A DNA stretch of 64,000 nucleotides, taken from assembly GCA_008694505.1 (NCBI GenBank), contig VZDJ01007749.1:4926941-4990940 (forward strand), given 5' to 3'. The notes beneath the pieces were generated by a model. It searched no databases and was not told the DNA's origin. It was given only the letters and a program-made list of their open reading frames with translations. The translations under genes were made by a program, and so were the position numbers. How positions within the stretch are numbered: position 1 is the first letter of the stretch; each line of letters opens with the position of its first letter. Shown here one piece after another: positions 1 through 12,400 of this stretch. The DNA is from Cyanoderma ruficeps (lineage: Eukaryota; Chordata; Aves; Passeriformes; Timaliidae).

Positions 1-735
1 ATCCATTTTAGTGTCTGCAGTGTATGGGAAAAACATAATGGAGACCAATGTCCCTCGATATTACTAAGAAGAGCAAGCAAAGTGTTAAAAAACCCAGGCC
101 TTGCTGAGAAATTAGGAATCTATTATAAATTAATAATATGAGCAATCCCATGAGTATTGTTTGAACCATGACTCCACAAAGATCTATGAAATCGTTCAAT
201 CCCAGGCTTAAACACACACAATCAAAATCTTTCTACCCAACAAATTCTGCAACGTATGTGTTTACTGTAATTACCACAGTAATTTAGTGTTGACCAAAGT
301 AGACTATTAATTACAGAAGAATCAGCATCCAACACAGCTGCAAACATAAAGCAGTCAAGAAAATGAGGTATTTGTAATTGCTTTGGAAAGAAAGGGGGGA
401 AAAAAGACATTGTTCTTATTCTGGTCTACACAAACTGAGGAAAATGCACAAACAGAAAAACAGAGTTGAGTAATCCATAAAATGATTTTTATGTTTATTA
501 GGCTTTGCAGAGTAGGTTTATTTACCAGCAATCATGCAAGAGCCAGCTGAGAACAAAATTATACAGTGAGATCTGCCTATCCATACCTATCTTCTGAAGT
601 ACTGAAAAATCCCTTCCCCCAAGACCTGGACATCACTGGCACTCTGTCGGTTCAATTTAAAAATTACCTCAAACACGTTCTGCATCTATTTGGCCATTTC
701 TTCCTTCCCTCCCCCCAGCACAGAGATTTGCTTAC
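1..735 (-). other. EPHX1: EPHX1 intron 2 (partial), no exon seen
   Basis: This stretch lies downstream of the EPHX1 coding exon on the minus strand. The donor immediately below the exon reads gtaagc (minus strand, 730-735). No match to the next part of epoxide hydrolase is visible in any frame, so the following exons must lie left of the window. The sequence is AT-rich and I see no repeat that I recognise. Confidence 0.6.
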
Positions 736-915
736 ACTCAGCTCTTCCTCTGTAGTCTCCACCTTAAATGGCCGAATACTTGAGTCTTCTTTAGTCACAG
801 GCTTTTGTCCCCTGCCCCACCACCCATCTTTGAAGGGCAGCGTCTCTTCTTTCTTCTTGGAAAATAAGAAGTAGAGGAGGAGTGTTCCCAGGACCAGGAA
901 CACCTCGAGCAGCAT
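736..915 (-). CDS. EPHX1: Microsomal epoxide hydrolase, first coding exon (60 codons, partial gene)
   Basis: EPHX1 opens epoxides of xenobiotics and lipids to trans-diols in the ER membrane, as an alpha/beta-hydrolase. This exon encodes residues 1-60 only. Residues 2-18 are a hydrophobic single-pass anchor followed by a KKK cluster, then the family motif EETLP, the DGWWG motif at about residues 30-34, and the start of the N-terminal epoxide hydrolase domain (IRPFKVET at 47-54). The start is the ATG at 913-915: a clean acceptor (ttctcttgcag) ends at 921, leaving a 5-nt leader in this exon, and the upstream in-frame ATG seen on a simple translation is intronic. The donor AGT|gtaagc gives phase 0 after codon 60. 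Catalytic residues lie in exons outside the window. The SRP9 and ENAH neighbours agree with the human order. Identification rests on the N-terminal match and synteny. Confidence 0.93.
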
Positions 916-920
916 AATGC
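916..920 (-). other. EPHX1: EPHX1 5' leader within the coding exon
   Basis: Five leader bases (gcatt in the minus sense) separate the splice acceptor from the ATG. The remaining leader must come from one or more upstream non-coding exons, as is known for mammalian EPHX1. Confidence 0.75.
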
Positions 921-3900
921 CTGCAAGAGAAGAACAGAACTCTGGTGAGCCCAATCAGCTCAGAGAAACGCGTATTCTTTGTGAACACTTTTCCCTTTTT
1001 AGACAGGATTCCAGCTACAGGATGTTCTGGCACTCACATGATATCGATACTTCTGTGAAGTTTCTGAAATAGAATGTTTTAACCTACTCAAATGAGGACG
1101 AATTGTTTTAAATGAAAGACACCTAATAAAAACAGAAGTCAAAGCAAGTAAAGAGATTATTTGGCAATTAAATGCTCATTATAATGTAAATATAACATAA
1201 ATATAACTCAATAATTACAATTATGTAATTCACATTTAATGCTTTCTCTTCCTCTGAATGTCTAGATTCCCCACAAATCCCAAGGCAGAGCATCTCTTCA
1301 GCAAGGCTTACACATCTACTGCTTTAGATTCGGGGGGAAAAGAAAAACAAGACATATATACAGAATAAAAAGTGAACAGCATGAAGGCAGCCCCTTTTAC
1401 CTCCCAGTCAGCCAGGAAGCGGAGCAGGGATATATTTGCACAACCTTTGGACAGCAGTGCAAAGGGTAGTCAGACCTTCCCTTTCCTTTTCCTTGTGACC
1501 TTGTTTTAAAGAGAAAAAAGCCCATGCTCTAAAATGTGATCACACTGCCAAGTGACAAAATTCTGTCAAGGTGCAGAACAACCTGATTTCACAGCACATC
1601 TGCATAACCCAGGGCTGCTGTGCTTCAGTCAAACAGAACACCCCAACAAAAAACCAAAAAATCCATTTTGAATATATTTGGACTGTTCTGTGCCGCAAGT
1701 AGAAAAAACACTTAGACTTGTCTTTAACAATTAATGTTTTCAAGCATGCCTGTAAGTGTAAGAAACATTTGCAAGGTGGCTTGGGGAACAGTACTATCAT
1801 CATTTTAATGCATAATTTTAAAGAATGTTGTGCTTCAAACACTCATTTGCTGGGGAATTGCTAAGACCTCAAGTATTTCAAAACTTCTGTAGGGCAAGGA
1901 TTGTTTATGACCCAAAACGTCTTCATTCTCTCTAGAGCCAGAAGGTTTTGTTGGTTTTGCTGCTGCAGAGTAATTTGATGCTCTGGAATGGCTCAAAGAG
2001 TCATCAGAATGCACCAAATTTACTCCTGGATCAAAACAGGAATTTTAACGCAACTTAACAGGAATTCATAGGATTAGAGCGGGAATGAAACTGAATTAAA
2101 TCGTTTAAGTTTCTTTATGTGATAGGACATGTTTTAGTCAACCTCTTAAGCTTAATTTTCTAATGTCTGAAAATAAATAAATAAATAAGTCAACATAAGC
2201 ACCCATTAAAACATTTGTACAGAAGCCAGGCATTGTGCAGACTGAACAAGATACCAAAAAAAAAAAAAAAATTCTATTTTTCACACATGCAAGTGCTACA
2301 GCCTTGAAAGTACCTGAGTCCTCAGAGACTGGAGCTACTGGGAGTGATAGGCACTGAAAAAACCTGATTTGTTTATTTGTTTCACTGCTTGTTTTTCTCC
2401 ACAACGTTACCTGGAGCGCCAGGCAACACTCTTTTCCCACCTTTACAACACCCAGGCCATAACTTAGCCCAGAATTAAAAAGTTTATCCAATTTCAGCTT
2501 GCCTCAGCACACAAACCAATGCAGTTTAGGAGCATCCTGAGCACAATTAAATTTTACTGCAAAGCAGAACTGGAGGGGCTTCTAGAAACCTCAGAGCACT
2601 TTACATAGAAATGATACCTACCACAGCATTTTATAACATTTCTACTCTAAGCCTTCACGGAATAAAACAGCAACTTCCCTGAAATCACATCACAACTCGG
2701 CCATGTCTAGACTAGAAAGGCTCACCACCATAACTGTGTAAATACCACAGGGAAAAATCCAAACTCTTGGCCAACTCCAACCTGTTTACAAAGCCCCCCG
2801 ACAAACAGAAGCGCTGCTGTCAGCGCCAGCCCCGCTGTTCAGGCTGGGCTACCTCCAAAAACAGAGCTCTCTTTCTCCTGGCTCTGCTGCATCAGCACCA
2901 CAGCCCCTGCCAGCACAGTGACACAGGCACAGCACCCAACACCGAGCTGCTCTGCTCTGCCCAGGAGCAGAACCTCAGCCAGGAACTCTCATGTCCTAGG
3001 GCACTGGAGTGCCCAGAGCTGCAGAGCCATTTCTGCTCCCCACCATCTGCCCTCAAGGACACTCCAAAAAAGCAGAGTATTTGCAGCAGAAGGCCCAGGG
3101 AGGGATTGTGTGCAGATGTGTGTATTTTGCATTTGCCCTGCACTGCATGTGGAAAGAACTCGTTGTGTGATCAGACATCCATTTTTGCAGTGAATTCCAA
3201 ACAGAGTTGAGGATGAGCGTGTTTACAATCCAGTAGTAAGTGCCAAAGCCAGCCTCGGGTCTCAACAAGAATCCTGTCTTCTATTGCAAGTAGTTGGGGC
3301 TGGTGACAAATTGATTTGCATGAGATGTCATCCTGACTTGGAAGAAGCTGCCTCTGATATTGGTTGGATTATTTTTTGCTACCAGAGAGAATCTCTGTGT
3401 TCAATCTCTCCCAGTTCCCTTGAAAGTGCCTGTAAAATTCCTGATTATAATGAACATGGGGCCCAGAGCTCCAACTGTGTCACATTTTTCTGTGAGTGCC
3501 CAGGAGGGGAAGGACCAAGTGCATCAGCAGTATTTTAACTTGCACCAATTCACTCAAGGGATTATTTTGTGAGGGATGAGCTGCTGGGATGCAGCATGTT
3601 CCTACCAACAGCTCCAGCCTGGGCCCAGAGGAGATCACTCAGAGCAGTGATTTCCCAAGTTCACTATTCAAGCTGCTTCTCAGGAACTCTTGTGTGTTGT
3701 TTGAGCAGCACAAAGCAGCCTCAGTTGTGACGCGTCTGCACCAAAACTTCCTCTGCTAATCACTGCTGAGATCTGTGGTGAAATGAAAGTTATCATCCCC
3801 TTAACACTTGTTCCATGATGCAGCAATACAGCACCATGGTTGTGGAAGGACCAACAGGTACAATAACACTTTTCTACCCTCAGTTTTCAGAGATGTCAAC

Positions 3901-6900
3901 AACAAAGTGCTGGTGGTTTTATTGTCTGAAGTCTCTTGCTGCAACCACACTGGCATGTGTCCTTTATAAACGAGCCCTTCAAAGGGAGCTCATGTTTTGA
4001 CTTGGGTTTTTCCTCTTTTTATGTGACCAAAGGCAAGACCTTAGAAGGAAATATTTCCATTTTTTCCACAGTCCTTAGGCTCTGAGACTTTGCTGTATCC
4101 CAGGGTGGATATTGTTTAGACAACACTTAAATACCTTAGACAGTACTTTTATCCTAAAGAGTTTAAGGAGGAATGCTTTGGTTTGCTGCTTTAAAAACAA
4201 GTTTTGAAAGAAAAATGTTGAAATGCAATGGGTGCAGTAAATAGGCCAAAAACAAGCTCCTCTTGAAGAAGGCCAAGCACAACTCAAGAAATATATTTGC
4301 AAGAAAACCCCCAACTTCCTTACAGTGTCTTATAGCTCCCTGTTAAAAACACTTCTGGTCTTCAGGACCTTTCTGCATTTTGATTTGTCCTCTGTCTCTG
4401 AATTAACATCAGAGCTAAGGGAACTATCAGAGCACAGGAACTGAGCAATTATTATTTACATCAAAGCTATGTCCTGTCTCTTGCTTTGTCTTCATCAATA
4501 CGCAGGAAGAGATGCCCCAGAGAACTGTGCTCTTTATGTTCAGAGAGGTCATCTATGAAACAGACTAATGGTAAAACCCCCTCCTCTTCTACGAGTAATC
4601 ATCCATCTTAGCCTTGCAGCATTAGAATCCACCTGAAACATGTTTTTGGAGACATAAGCAACTGTGTAGGCCCTCAACTTAAGGCTGGAAACGGGTTCTG
4701 GCCCAAACACATCCCAGCTGCAATGAACAATGCACAACACCCACAGCTTTGAGGGTGCTACCAAACCCTGAAAGCCAGGGTTAAACTGCGGCTGCATGGC
4801 TGAAGCAAAATCTGTGAGACTCTGCTGCTTTCAGACACATGCCACAGTTAATCATGGCTTAGGGTTAATAACATTTTCTCTCTGAGACTGGTTTACCAGC
4901 ACACTGCAAGGGAGCTCAGAGCACTGGGCACACTCTGAGTGATACAAGGTTTATTGATTAATAATTACTCTGCAGGAGAAAGAACAGCTCAATTTAGAAG
5001 TCATTTTTCTGTTTATTTTTGTTCTCTTACATAAAGTCCCACATCAGGCTTTACCAAGAAGGCACCTCTCTGCCACAGCACCTTTGTTTACACGTTGGTT
5101 TGCCCAAAGAGCAGCAATTGCAGGTTACTCTTGCCAGGAGAATGAAGGAAAAACAACCCCACTGAAGGACTTCAAAAACTCATGGCACCTGTAACAGGGT
5201 CCCTGAGCACTGCCTCAGCCTAAAAGGGATTAAGACATAGCACAGCCCCCACAGTTTCACCCTCAGTTTATGTCTTACCATCTCCAGGCATCACATTTTC
5301 GCCATCATGTGGCACCAGAAGCAGACAGAAAACCGTCAAGTTACTCGTAGAAGAAAATCTTCCCATTTCTGTAGTTTATGGAGCATTATGAGAAGCTTGA
5401 AAATAGCTTAGCAACGCAGAAATTGCTTTGCCTACAAGTGATAACATCTCCCAGGTGAGCATGAAACGATACATTAACATTGTAGGGGAGGAGGAGAGGC
5501 AAGCATTGGATGAAATAAAGCGTCCTACGCAGGAAAGCAAATCAAAGACAGGAAATACAAATCCAACAGAGTTTCTGCCTTGTCTCGATAAGAAATTTAG
5601 CATTTACATTTTTTATTGCCACAGGGAGGTGGCACACAATGCTATCTCCAAAACAGCAGGAAGAGATGATATCATCCTATTTTACAATTTTTTTTTCTAG
5701 ACTGTTCACAATCAGAAATTAGCCAGTACAGAAGGAACTTAATTAGAAGGCTCCAAGCAAGGAGTGAGGTCACGTCCCCAAAGCAGTGAAACCAGACTCT
5801 TTCAGGCCTCCCCAAGGAGTGGGGCATGCTGCTCCCAAGACAGGTTTGGGGGTACCCTGCTGAGGAACACCCCACACCTATGGCACTGAGGCACTGATCC
5901 CATGCAGCTCTTCACCTGCTTTGTCCCTTGGACAACAGGAACAAGGAACAGGGCCAGTTTCGGCTCTGGGGGCGCCCCTATGCATCACCCAGAACTTGCA
6001 CTTACAGCACTTATCCTTCCAGGCACATTATTCCAGGGGAGTGGTTGAGCACCTTACACTACACATTCTCACCTCGTTTTTCCTACAGCTACAGTCCGTT
6101 GTTAACTCTCCAGCACTACACTGAAAGCCCACAGGCACTGAGACCCGTCTAGCTAAGCATAAAAGAAAAGTAGTATGGGACTAAGTTCACTGCCTGACCC
6201 AGGGGCAGCATATTTATGTAACCACTGGCCAGTCAAAACCCATACCCCAATCATTATTTAAAATACTGCATACCACTTTCTTAAGAGGAAGAAACTGAAT
6301 TTACAAGAACAGATATTTAAGCAACATTACTTGCTCTTTCAAAGCCATGCCCCACACATTCTTCCATGCTGCTTAAAAACATGATTTGTTTATCTCAATT
6401 TCCTTTGTTTGGCTTCTATTATGCTTGAACAAATCCACCCCCTTCCAACAGTCTAAAAAAAGCCTTTGGGCTACATAAACTCAAACTGACAGAATCCAGC
6501 TTGGGATCTATGTGATGCCCATTATTGTGATCTAATGACGGGGTGCATGATTCAGGAGAAAGGAGATGCACTCTCCATCTGCAATAATTTCTGTTTAAGA
6601 CTCTACAGACAGAAAAGCCACGAAAGGATTCTTAAATCAGCACTGTTCAGTCATGATAATTAAGGGTAAAAGAACTGTTCAAACTACCATAATAATGCAT
6701 TAAGGTTAGAGCATGCAAAGATTTTATCCTATTTATCCTATCCAGCCTTTACTCTATTTAATGACCCTCAAATCCCAGCAAGAACAGGTTTTTTGCACAG
6801 GTGCAGAGAAGTGACAATAGCCTGGCATACAATGGAGGGCGAAAACAACTGCAAGTTCTCAAATCCCATCTTCCAGTTAAAAGAGGGAAGGATACCATGC

Positions 6901-7778
6901 CAGTAACAAGTTTTTCTAAGCGTTCTTAGCCACTATCCAGCCAACTAAACGACACAGTCCAACAGAGTCCAAACAAGATCCTGAGCTTTACTTCAACATT
7001 TCATTCCTAGCATCTGAAAAGAAATTATGATCAGCACATGGTTCTGTTTTGCCTCCCACTAGAGTTACTAGCAATAATAAGGTTCACCTCCTCATCCTAT
7101 GCCAGCATCTGCATTTTACAGAGGAGGTGGAAATGAGCCAAAAGAGTGAGATATTACAGATAAGGAAATGAGATCGAGGTTATTGTTCCTCAGGCCTTAA
7201 GGCAAATTTGGGTTCTATTTTTAGATCCACCAAGTCTTCCAGTAGTGAAGAGTAAAAGGTTACTCTCCTTCCCTGCCATGGTGTTACTGCCAATGTTTTG
7301 CTCACCCTGATCTCCAGATAAGACTTGTTTTCATTCCAAACTGCTTGGTGGTACAGCACAGCATGTCCCCTTCTATTTACTGCAGGATCTTCCCTTAGTC
7401 TAAGTCTCTTAAGATTCTTCCATGGAATCAGAGAGGGAAAGATCGTGCCAGCTAGCAGATTTACAAGCTTACAGTATGAGCACTGTTAGAAAACTGTGTT
7501 ACTGAAACATTTAATTATTAAAATATGCAGAATTGACATATATGTGGTGCTTCAGAGGGGAAAAATAGAAGAGTGCAAGCAGTTTGAAGTAAGTAAGAAC
7601 AAAGTACATGACAACCCTTTTGTTAAAAGGTGTGGAGATAGAAATGATGACTGTAAAGACTGCCAGAGGAATTTTCTGGCAAACTACAAGATAGATGAGG
7701 TGCACATTGTGAATTTAAATTAGGATCGTGACTCCAAGTAGTAAGGGCAACATGAATGAAAATGTGCTCCTTCCCCCA
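921..7778 (-). other. EPHX1: Presumed EPHX1 intron 1, distal part
   Basis: This is about 6.9 kb without a supported exon. Open frames here (for example 2767-3210 plus) lack homology I can recognise and have no consistent splice context. Only short A or T runs, such as the A run near 2257-2271, stand out. The call as intron depends on the promoter being the CpG island at 12 kb. Confidence 0.5.
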
Positions 7779-8478
7779 TGATGTGACTGCCTCTAACCTC
7801 TGTGATGCCAAAATCCCTCCTTCCTCTGTGATGCAAGATGACCTCCATCTCCTGTAATGCCAGACTTCCTCTAACCTCTGTGGCACCAGTCTCCCTCTTA
7901 CCTTTAGGATGAGATTCCATCCTCCATTAGTGAAGAATTCCTGTTTTTTTCTGATGTCAGATATTTCCTTCCTCTGTGATGTCAGACTCTCTCCTTAATC
8001 TTTGATACAAGACTCCCTCCTTCCTACAGGACACCCCATTCCCTCTTACCTCTGTGATGTCCAACTCTGTCATACCTCTGTGATGTCAGATCCTTCTCTT
8101 CCCTCTTCAGTGATGACACTCTCTTCTTCCTTCCTGATGCCAGACTTGCTCTTACCTCTGCGCACCACTCCTTCCTCTGTGGTGTCAGATTCCCTCTCAC
8201 CTCTGTGATGACAGACTCCTTCCTTCCTCACTGATGCCAGCCTCTTTTCCTTCTCCCTGGTGCCACTCATCCTTCTCTGTGTGTGAGACTCTCTCCTTCC
8301 TCAGTGTGAGATGATCTCAATCCTCTGTGATGTCCAACTTTTCCACATTTCCTCCTTTTTCTATGATGCCACCATTCCTCCTTCCTTGATGATGTCTGAC
8401 TCCCTCTTACCTCTTTGATGAGACTCCTTACTTCATCTATGATTTCAGATTTCCTTCTTTTTCTAGGACACCAGACTC
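7779..8478. repeat. Degenerate minisatellite, unit about 27-30 bp
   Basis: About 700 bp are built from many diverged copies of a pyrimidine-rich unit resembling ctctgtgatgtcagactccc followed by a variable cttcctacc-like stretch. The words cctctgtgatg, gatgtcagac and actccctc recur throughout. Unit length varies by several bases and copies are strongly diverged, so the array looks old. Its right end runs directly into one copy of a 92-bp paired repeat. On the minus strand it reads as a purine-rich tract with spurious K/R/E-rich open frames. Confidence 0.85.
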
Positions 8479-8480
8479 CC

Positions 8481-8572
8481 TGGCCACAAAACTTGAATAC
8501 TCCAAGTATAATGCAAGAAATGTGCAAAATCATATATAAGATAATCAATTCATTTTGCCTAGAGCCATAAGT
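8481..8572 (+). repeat. 92-bp paired repeat, copy A
   Basis: This segment begins tggccacaaaacttgaatac and ends gagccataagt. It matches 9933-10024 without gaps; by hand count 79 of 92 bases agree (about 86%). It abuts the end of the minisatellite. I do not recognise the family. Confidence 0.8.
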
Positions 8573-9932
8573 GTAAAAGGAAAAAAGAATATTAAAGGTG
8601 ACTATGGAAACAGGAAGAGATTGAAACTTGTTATCTCCCTATGAAGACTTCACTCCCAACGAGGAAAGGAACTTTGAATGATGCCAGAGGAGGGGAACAG
8701 ATGGTAGCCATCATTTTCTGTCAAATAACTGCAACACCAAAAGGATGTGCCAGAGTAAACATGTAACAAGAACAATTCTTGCTACTTTATCTCTCTCTTA
8801 ATAATGATATTTAAGTTCTGGTTGGATTCATGGTCTTCATCTGGAAAAGTACACTACCTGAACCCACCAGATTAGAGCAATTAACACTCCTGATGAAGCA
8901 TCCAAGAGGGCTTGGGTTTTGATTCATCACACTGGGCGTTTTACCTGAGAGAAAGTTTTGTCTTCTATCAGACAGCAAAGCCCATTCAGGCTGCAGATAC
9001 AAAACAGACAGAGCAAGAGTTGTGTGTCTTCACTACAGAATTCACAAGACGAACAGAATTTGATTGCTGGGTGCAACAAATGTGAGGAGAATTGCTTGAG
9101 ACAAAGGAAGAACAACAAAACCCAAAGGTTTGCTGAGCCCTTTCTTGTCCCATGGATCACACCTAATCATCTTCTGCAGTGACGTTTCAAAAAAAAGCTG
9201 GAGGAATGTTAGGTAACAGCTCACTTTTCAGAGAGGAAACTGGCAAACAGCTGCTGTTCTTTAATCCAGTGGGATTTCTCCATAAACATGATCACAGGTC
9301 ATCTCTTCATTCTGGCAAATGCATTATCGAAAAGAACAACTAACAAAGCATGGCTACCACAATTCCCACAGAAATATTCCCAGCCCTGCCAATCAGAAAG
9401 CATTTAATCAATAACAATGTGCTCAAATGTATATAAAAACTGACAATGCTGCATCAAAAAACCAACCATAAACCGCAGGGTGCATTCAAATCACTGTCAG
9501 CCATCCTGCCATGTCTAGCATGACCAAGATATTAAAGCAAATGCCACTTTAGAAGAAGATGTTTTGTGCTTTACTATTTATGTAAATACCCATTTACACA
9601 CACAATTATGCTTTTAATTAAAAATAATGTGTTCAGAGGAAGAATCCGGGACTTTTTCAGCAGTAGTATTCAGAAGGGAAAAAAGTATTTTCAACATTAA
9701 TTACAAGCAGACCAAAGCTCTTCAGAGAGAAGCAAGATGCTCTACTTTCCAAGCGACTTTTCTTCAGGGACTTACACAGTAATTAGAGATCTATTTGCCA
9801 CATTTGGAACTTGCACTTTAAAGAAGACTGCCCTGGTTCTGGGATTGTTTATGGCATGAAGAAAATACTCTTGCAGGCTCAATGAAATAGTGCACACTCT
9901 ACCACAAAGGTAAGGCTTTACCTCTGCTCATC

Positions 9933-10024
9933 TGGCCACAGAATTTGAATACTCCAACTGTAATGCAAGAAATGTGCATAGGAATATGTAAGATAATCGA
10001 TTTACTTTGCCTAGAGCTATAAGT
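9933..10024 (+). repeat. 92-bp paired repeat, copy B
   Basis: This is the second copy in the same orientation, 1.45 kb downstream of copy A. It begins tggccacagaatttgaatac. It could be part of an unrecognised dispersed repeat, or a small local duplication. It sits about 250 bp left of the solo LTR. Confidence 0.8.
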
Positions 10025-10271
10025 TGTACTTCACCTACCTACCACCCTCAGCCCTGCCTTGCTACTTCTCCACTGACAAATTACTTGACAAACTATTACT
10101 GAAGCAACAAGAATTTCTGGGAGTATTACCATTCCAGAATTACAACCCTGAACAGTTTCATTTGCCTGTTGTAATTACTCAGAACAAATTGGTCCTTCCA
10201 CTATGGAGCCTGAGTTTGTTTCACAGTGCTTACAAGATTAAAACATTGCCATTTTATGCCTAAAAAGACTG

Positions 10272-10277
10272 GGTAGG
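10272..10277. repeat. Target-site duplication, left copy (ggtagg)
   Basis: The six bases ggtagg lie directly outside the left end of the solo LTR and recur exactly at 10582-10587. Confidence 0.88.
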
Positions 10278-10581
10278 TGTTGCGGGCCGAGGCTGGGCAT
10301 GTCCCACTTCAGGGACAGAAAGAGAAGCAGGCACACAGCAGCGTGAGGGAACATCTCTTCTCTACTTTATTTACAAATCTGACTCCATTTATACATTTGT
10401 ACAGAGGTCAAGAGATTGGCTACAGAGGTCGCCACCTCTCAACCTGGATGGTGGACATCACCATCAATCATTTCTTCTCTCAGAGGAGAAGTATGAAAAC
10501 ATTCTAAGAATAGATATTGTTCATGAAGCTGCGTGAGAAAGTTCTTCACTAAGACAGAAAGACAGAAAACTCAGGGCAACA
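10278..10581 (-). mobile_element. Solo LTR, class II (ERVK-like) endogenous retrovirus
   Basis: The 304-bp element starts tgttgcggg and ends gggcaaca, giving the TG...CA ends and a 6-bp inverted terminal repeat (tgttgc/gcaaca). It is bounded by perfect 6-bp direct repeats (ggtagg). A 6-bp duplication is the usual size for class II/ERVK elements; ERVL gives 5 bp and class I gives 4 bp. A likely polyadenylation signal (aataaa on the minus strand, about 10370) suggests minus orientation. No internal retroviral sequence is next to it, so it is a solo LTR left by recombination between two LTRs. The intact duplication indicates a fairly recent insertion. It lies in the presumed EPHX1 intron 1 in the same orientation as the gene. 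Confidence 0.88.
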
Positions 10582-10587
10582 GGTAGG
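10582..10587. repeat. Target-site duplication, right copy (ggtagg)
   Basis: This is an exact copy of 10272-10277, directly outside the right end of the LTR. Confidence 0.88.
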
Positions 10588-11955
10588 TCTGAAAGCTTTG
10601 TTGAAACCCTGGATTAACAAACAGGCTGAAAAGAATGGTATTGCCTTACAGAAGGACCACATACTGACGGTGCAGGAAATCAGTGGGGGGGCAAAAAAGC
10701 CTTTTAAAACACCCAGTAATCCAAAACCGATTTTGGGCAATTCATACAGCCAAATTGCACGTGGATTCTGGCTGGACTGGTTATTACCAGCAGTGCTCTA
10801 TTTCAGATTATTTACTTCAATGCTATGATCACATGAAATAAAATAACAAACTCTGGGAAAAATAACAAGCCAGTAGAGTTTAAGCAAATCACACACAAGT
10901 TTTTATATGAATTCAGACTGGAAAAGATGTAGAACAAAGAGCCATTAACTTGACACTGTGCCAGGACCTTTCCCACAAAGACTTCAGCTCTGACAAAGAT
11001 CTAATCCCTGTCCTTGGACAACTTCAACTGTGGATTGATTTTCAAAGCTGCTTAATTGCTTTTGGGGCCTATCTTCCATCGATTTTCAGTAAGCATTAGC
11101 AATCTTTGCACTCAAGCCTTAGCTTTAGCTTACTTCAAACAGGAATAATATCCTCTTCAGGGGAGAAACACAGCATCTCCAAAGAGTAGTGCCAATCAAA
11201 ATATGAACCCTGCTTTTGTGGCTCCCTGAGTAACTTTAAGACATTGGCTTTTAAGACTGATCCTATCTTGTCGGTTCACCTAAAATTACTAGGCAATTTC
11301 TCCTATATTAGATAAAGCTAGCTAGGGAAAGAAGGGAAGAGAAAGCAGCCTAACTCAATAGACTTGGAAAATTAAGCAATACATTTGATAATGCTATGTT
11401 TTAACTCCTGGGCAACCAAACTTGCAACTGAATTCTCACCAACTAAACCCAGCTTGAGCAGAGAGTGCATAATTTGCTTAGTCTTTGCAGATTGTTCAGT
11501 TATGCAACAAAATATGGCCATTAAACATACAAGGTTTTCTTCTCATACCTAAAACGCTTGTTCAGCAAAGGGAATTATGCATCAAACCATTTTCAGGTCT
11601 GGCAAAATTATCCATATATAAATAGAACTTTAATTTCATATCCCCATTTAGAGATATGCAAATAAACAAAACCGAAACCATTTACATGCCAATAGTCAAA
11701 GCCACTTTCTCTAACTAAACAGGGAATCCTGGCCACATTCCCGAGGAACGCTAAATAAAATTGTTGTTTTGATAAGCACTGGTAAGTCCCGCTTATCAGG
11801 GACCTTACCCTGCAAAAAGCACCCCTGGCTCCAGCAAGCTGTTGGGAATGCCACATACGCTCCCCCACCAGGAATGCAGATTAGGGCCTTCCTGTTCCCG
11901 AAATCGACACAAAGTCCCCAGCCGACCCACTGCGTTATTCACACTTGAACAATTC
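10588..11955 (-). other. EPHX1: Presumed EPHX1 intron 1, proximal part
   Basis: This is AT-rich sequence between the solo LTR and the CpG island. I see no supported exon, RNA gene or recognisable repeat in it. Confidence 0.45.
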
Positions 11956-12242
11956 CCATTGTTAGGAATCCGTGGAGCAGCAGCTGCGGAGCACCGGGCG
12001 CTCTTTACATCTCTGGCATTTACGACGCAGCGCCCGCGGGCTTGGACACACGGAATCGCTTGGGAAAGCGGTTTCCTTCACCGCATGGGAAGCTGAAGCT
12101 CCTCTCCCCGCCGGGGCACCGCTCACATCCCTTCGGGGAACTTCCCGAGCCGATCCCGTCCCGCCGCACCGCGACCCTCCCATCCCGGGACCGCGCCCGC
12201 CGCTCTCACCTGCCGGGCCGGTCCGGGGCGGGCACCGCGCTT

Positions 12243-12287
12243 CCCGAGCCTCCCGAGCCTCCCGAACCTCCCGAGCCTCCCCAGCCT
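12243..12287. repeat. 9-bp tandem repeat, 5 units
   Basis: Five consecutive 9-mers follow the pattern cccgagcct, with one substitution each in the third and fifth units. They lie in the CpG island, within the candidate leader exon of EPHX1. Confidence 0.9.
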
Positions 12288-12344
12288 CCGGGGCCGCCCC
12301 CGGCCCGGCCCGGCCGTGCCCTCGCTCCGCAGCCCGCCGGGAGA

Positions 12345-12400
12345 TGTAGTTCTGTAGTTCTGTAGATCTGTAGTTCTGCAGGTCTGTGGTTCTGTAGCTC
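12345..12400. repeat. 8-bp tandem repeat, 7 units
   Basis: Seven consecutive 8-mers follow the pattern tgtagttc; the first, second and fourth are exact and the others carry one to three substitutions. The AT-richer array interrupts the CpG island close to where the EPHX1 transcription start is expected. Confidence 0.9.

Noticed and set aside
2767..3210. 147-codon plus-strand open frame
   Set aside because: No family is recognised, there is no splice or promoter context, and competing frames overlap it on both strands.
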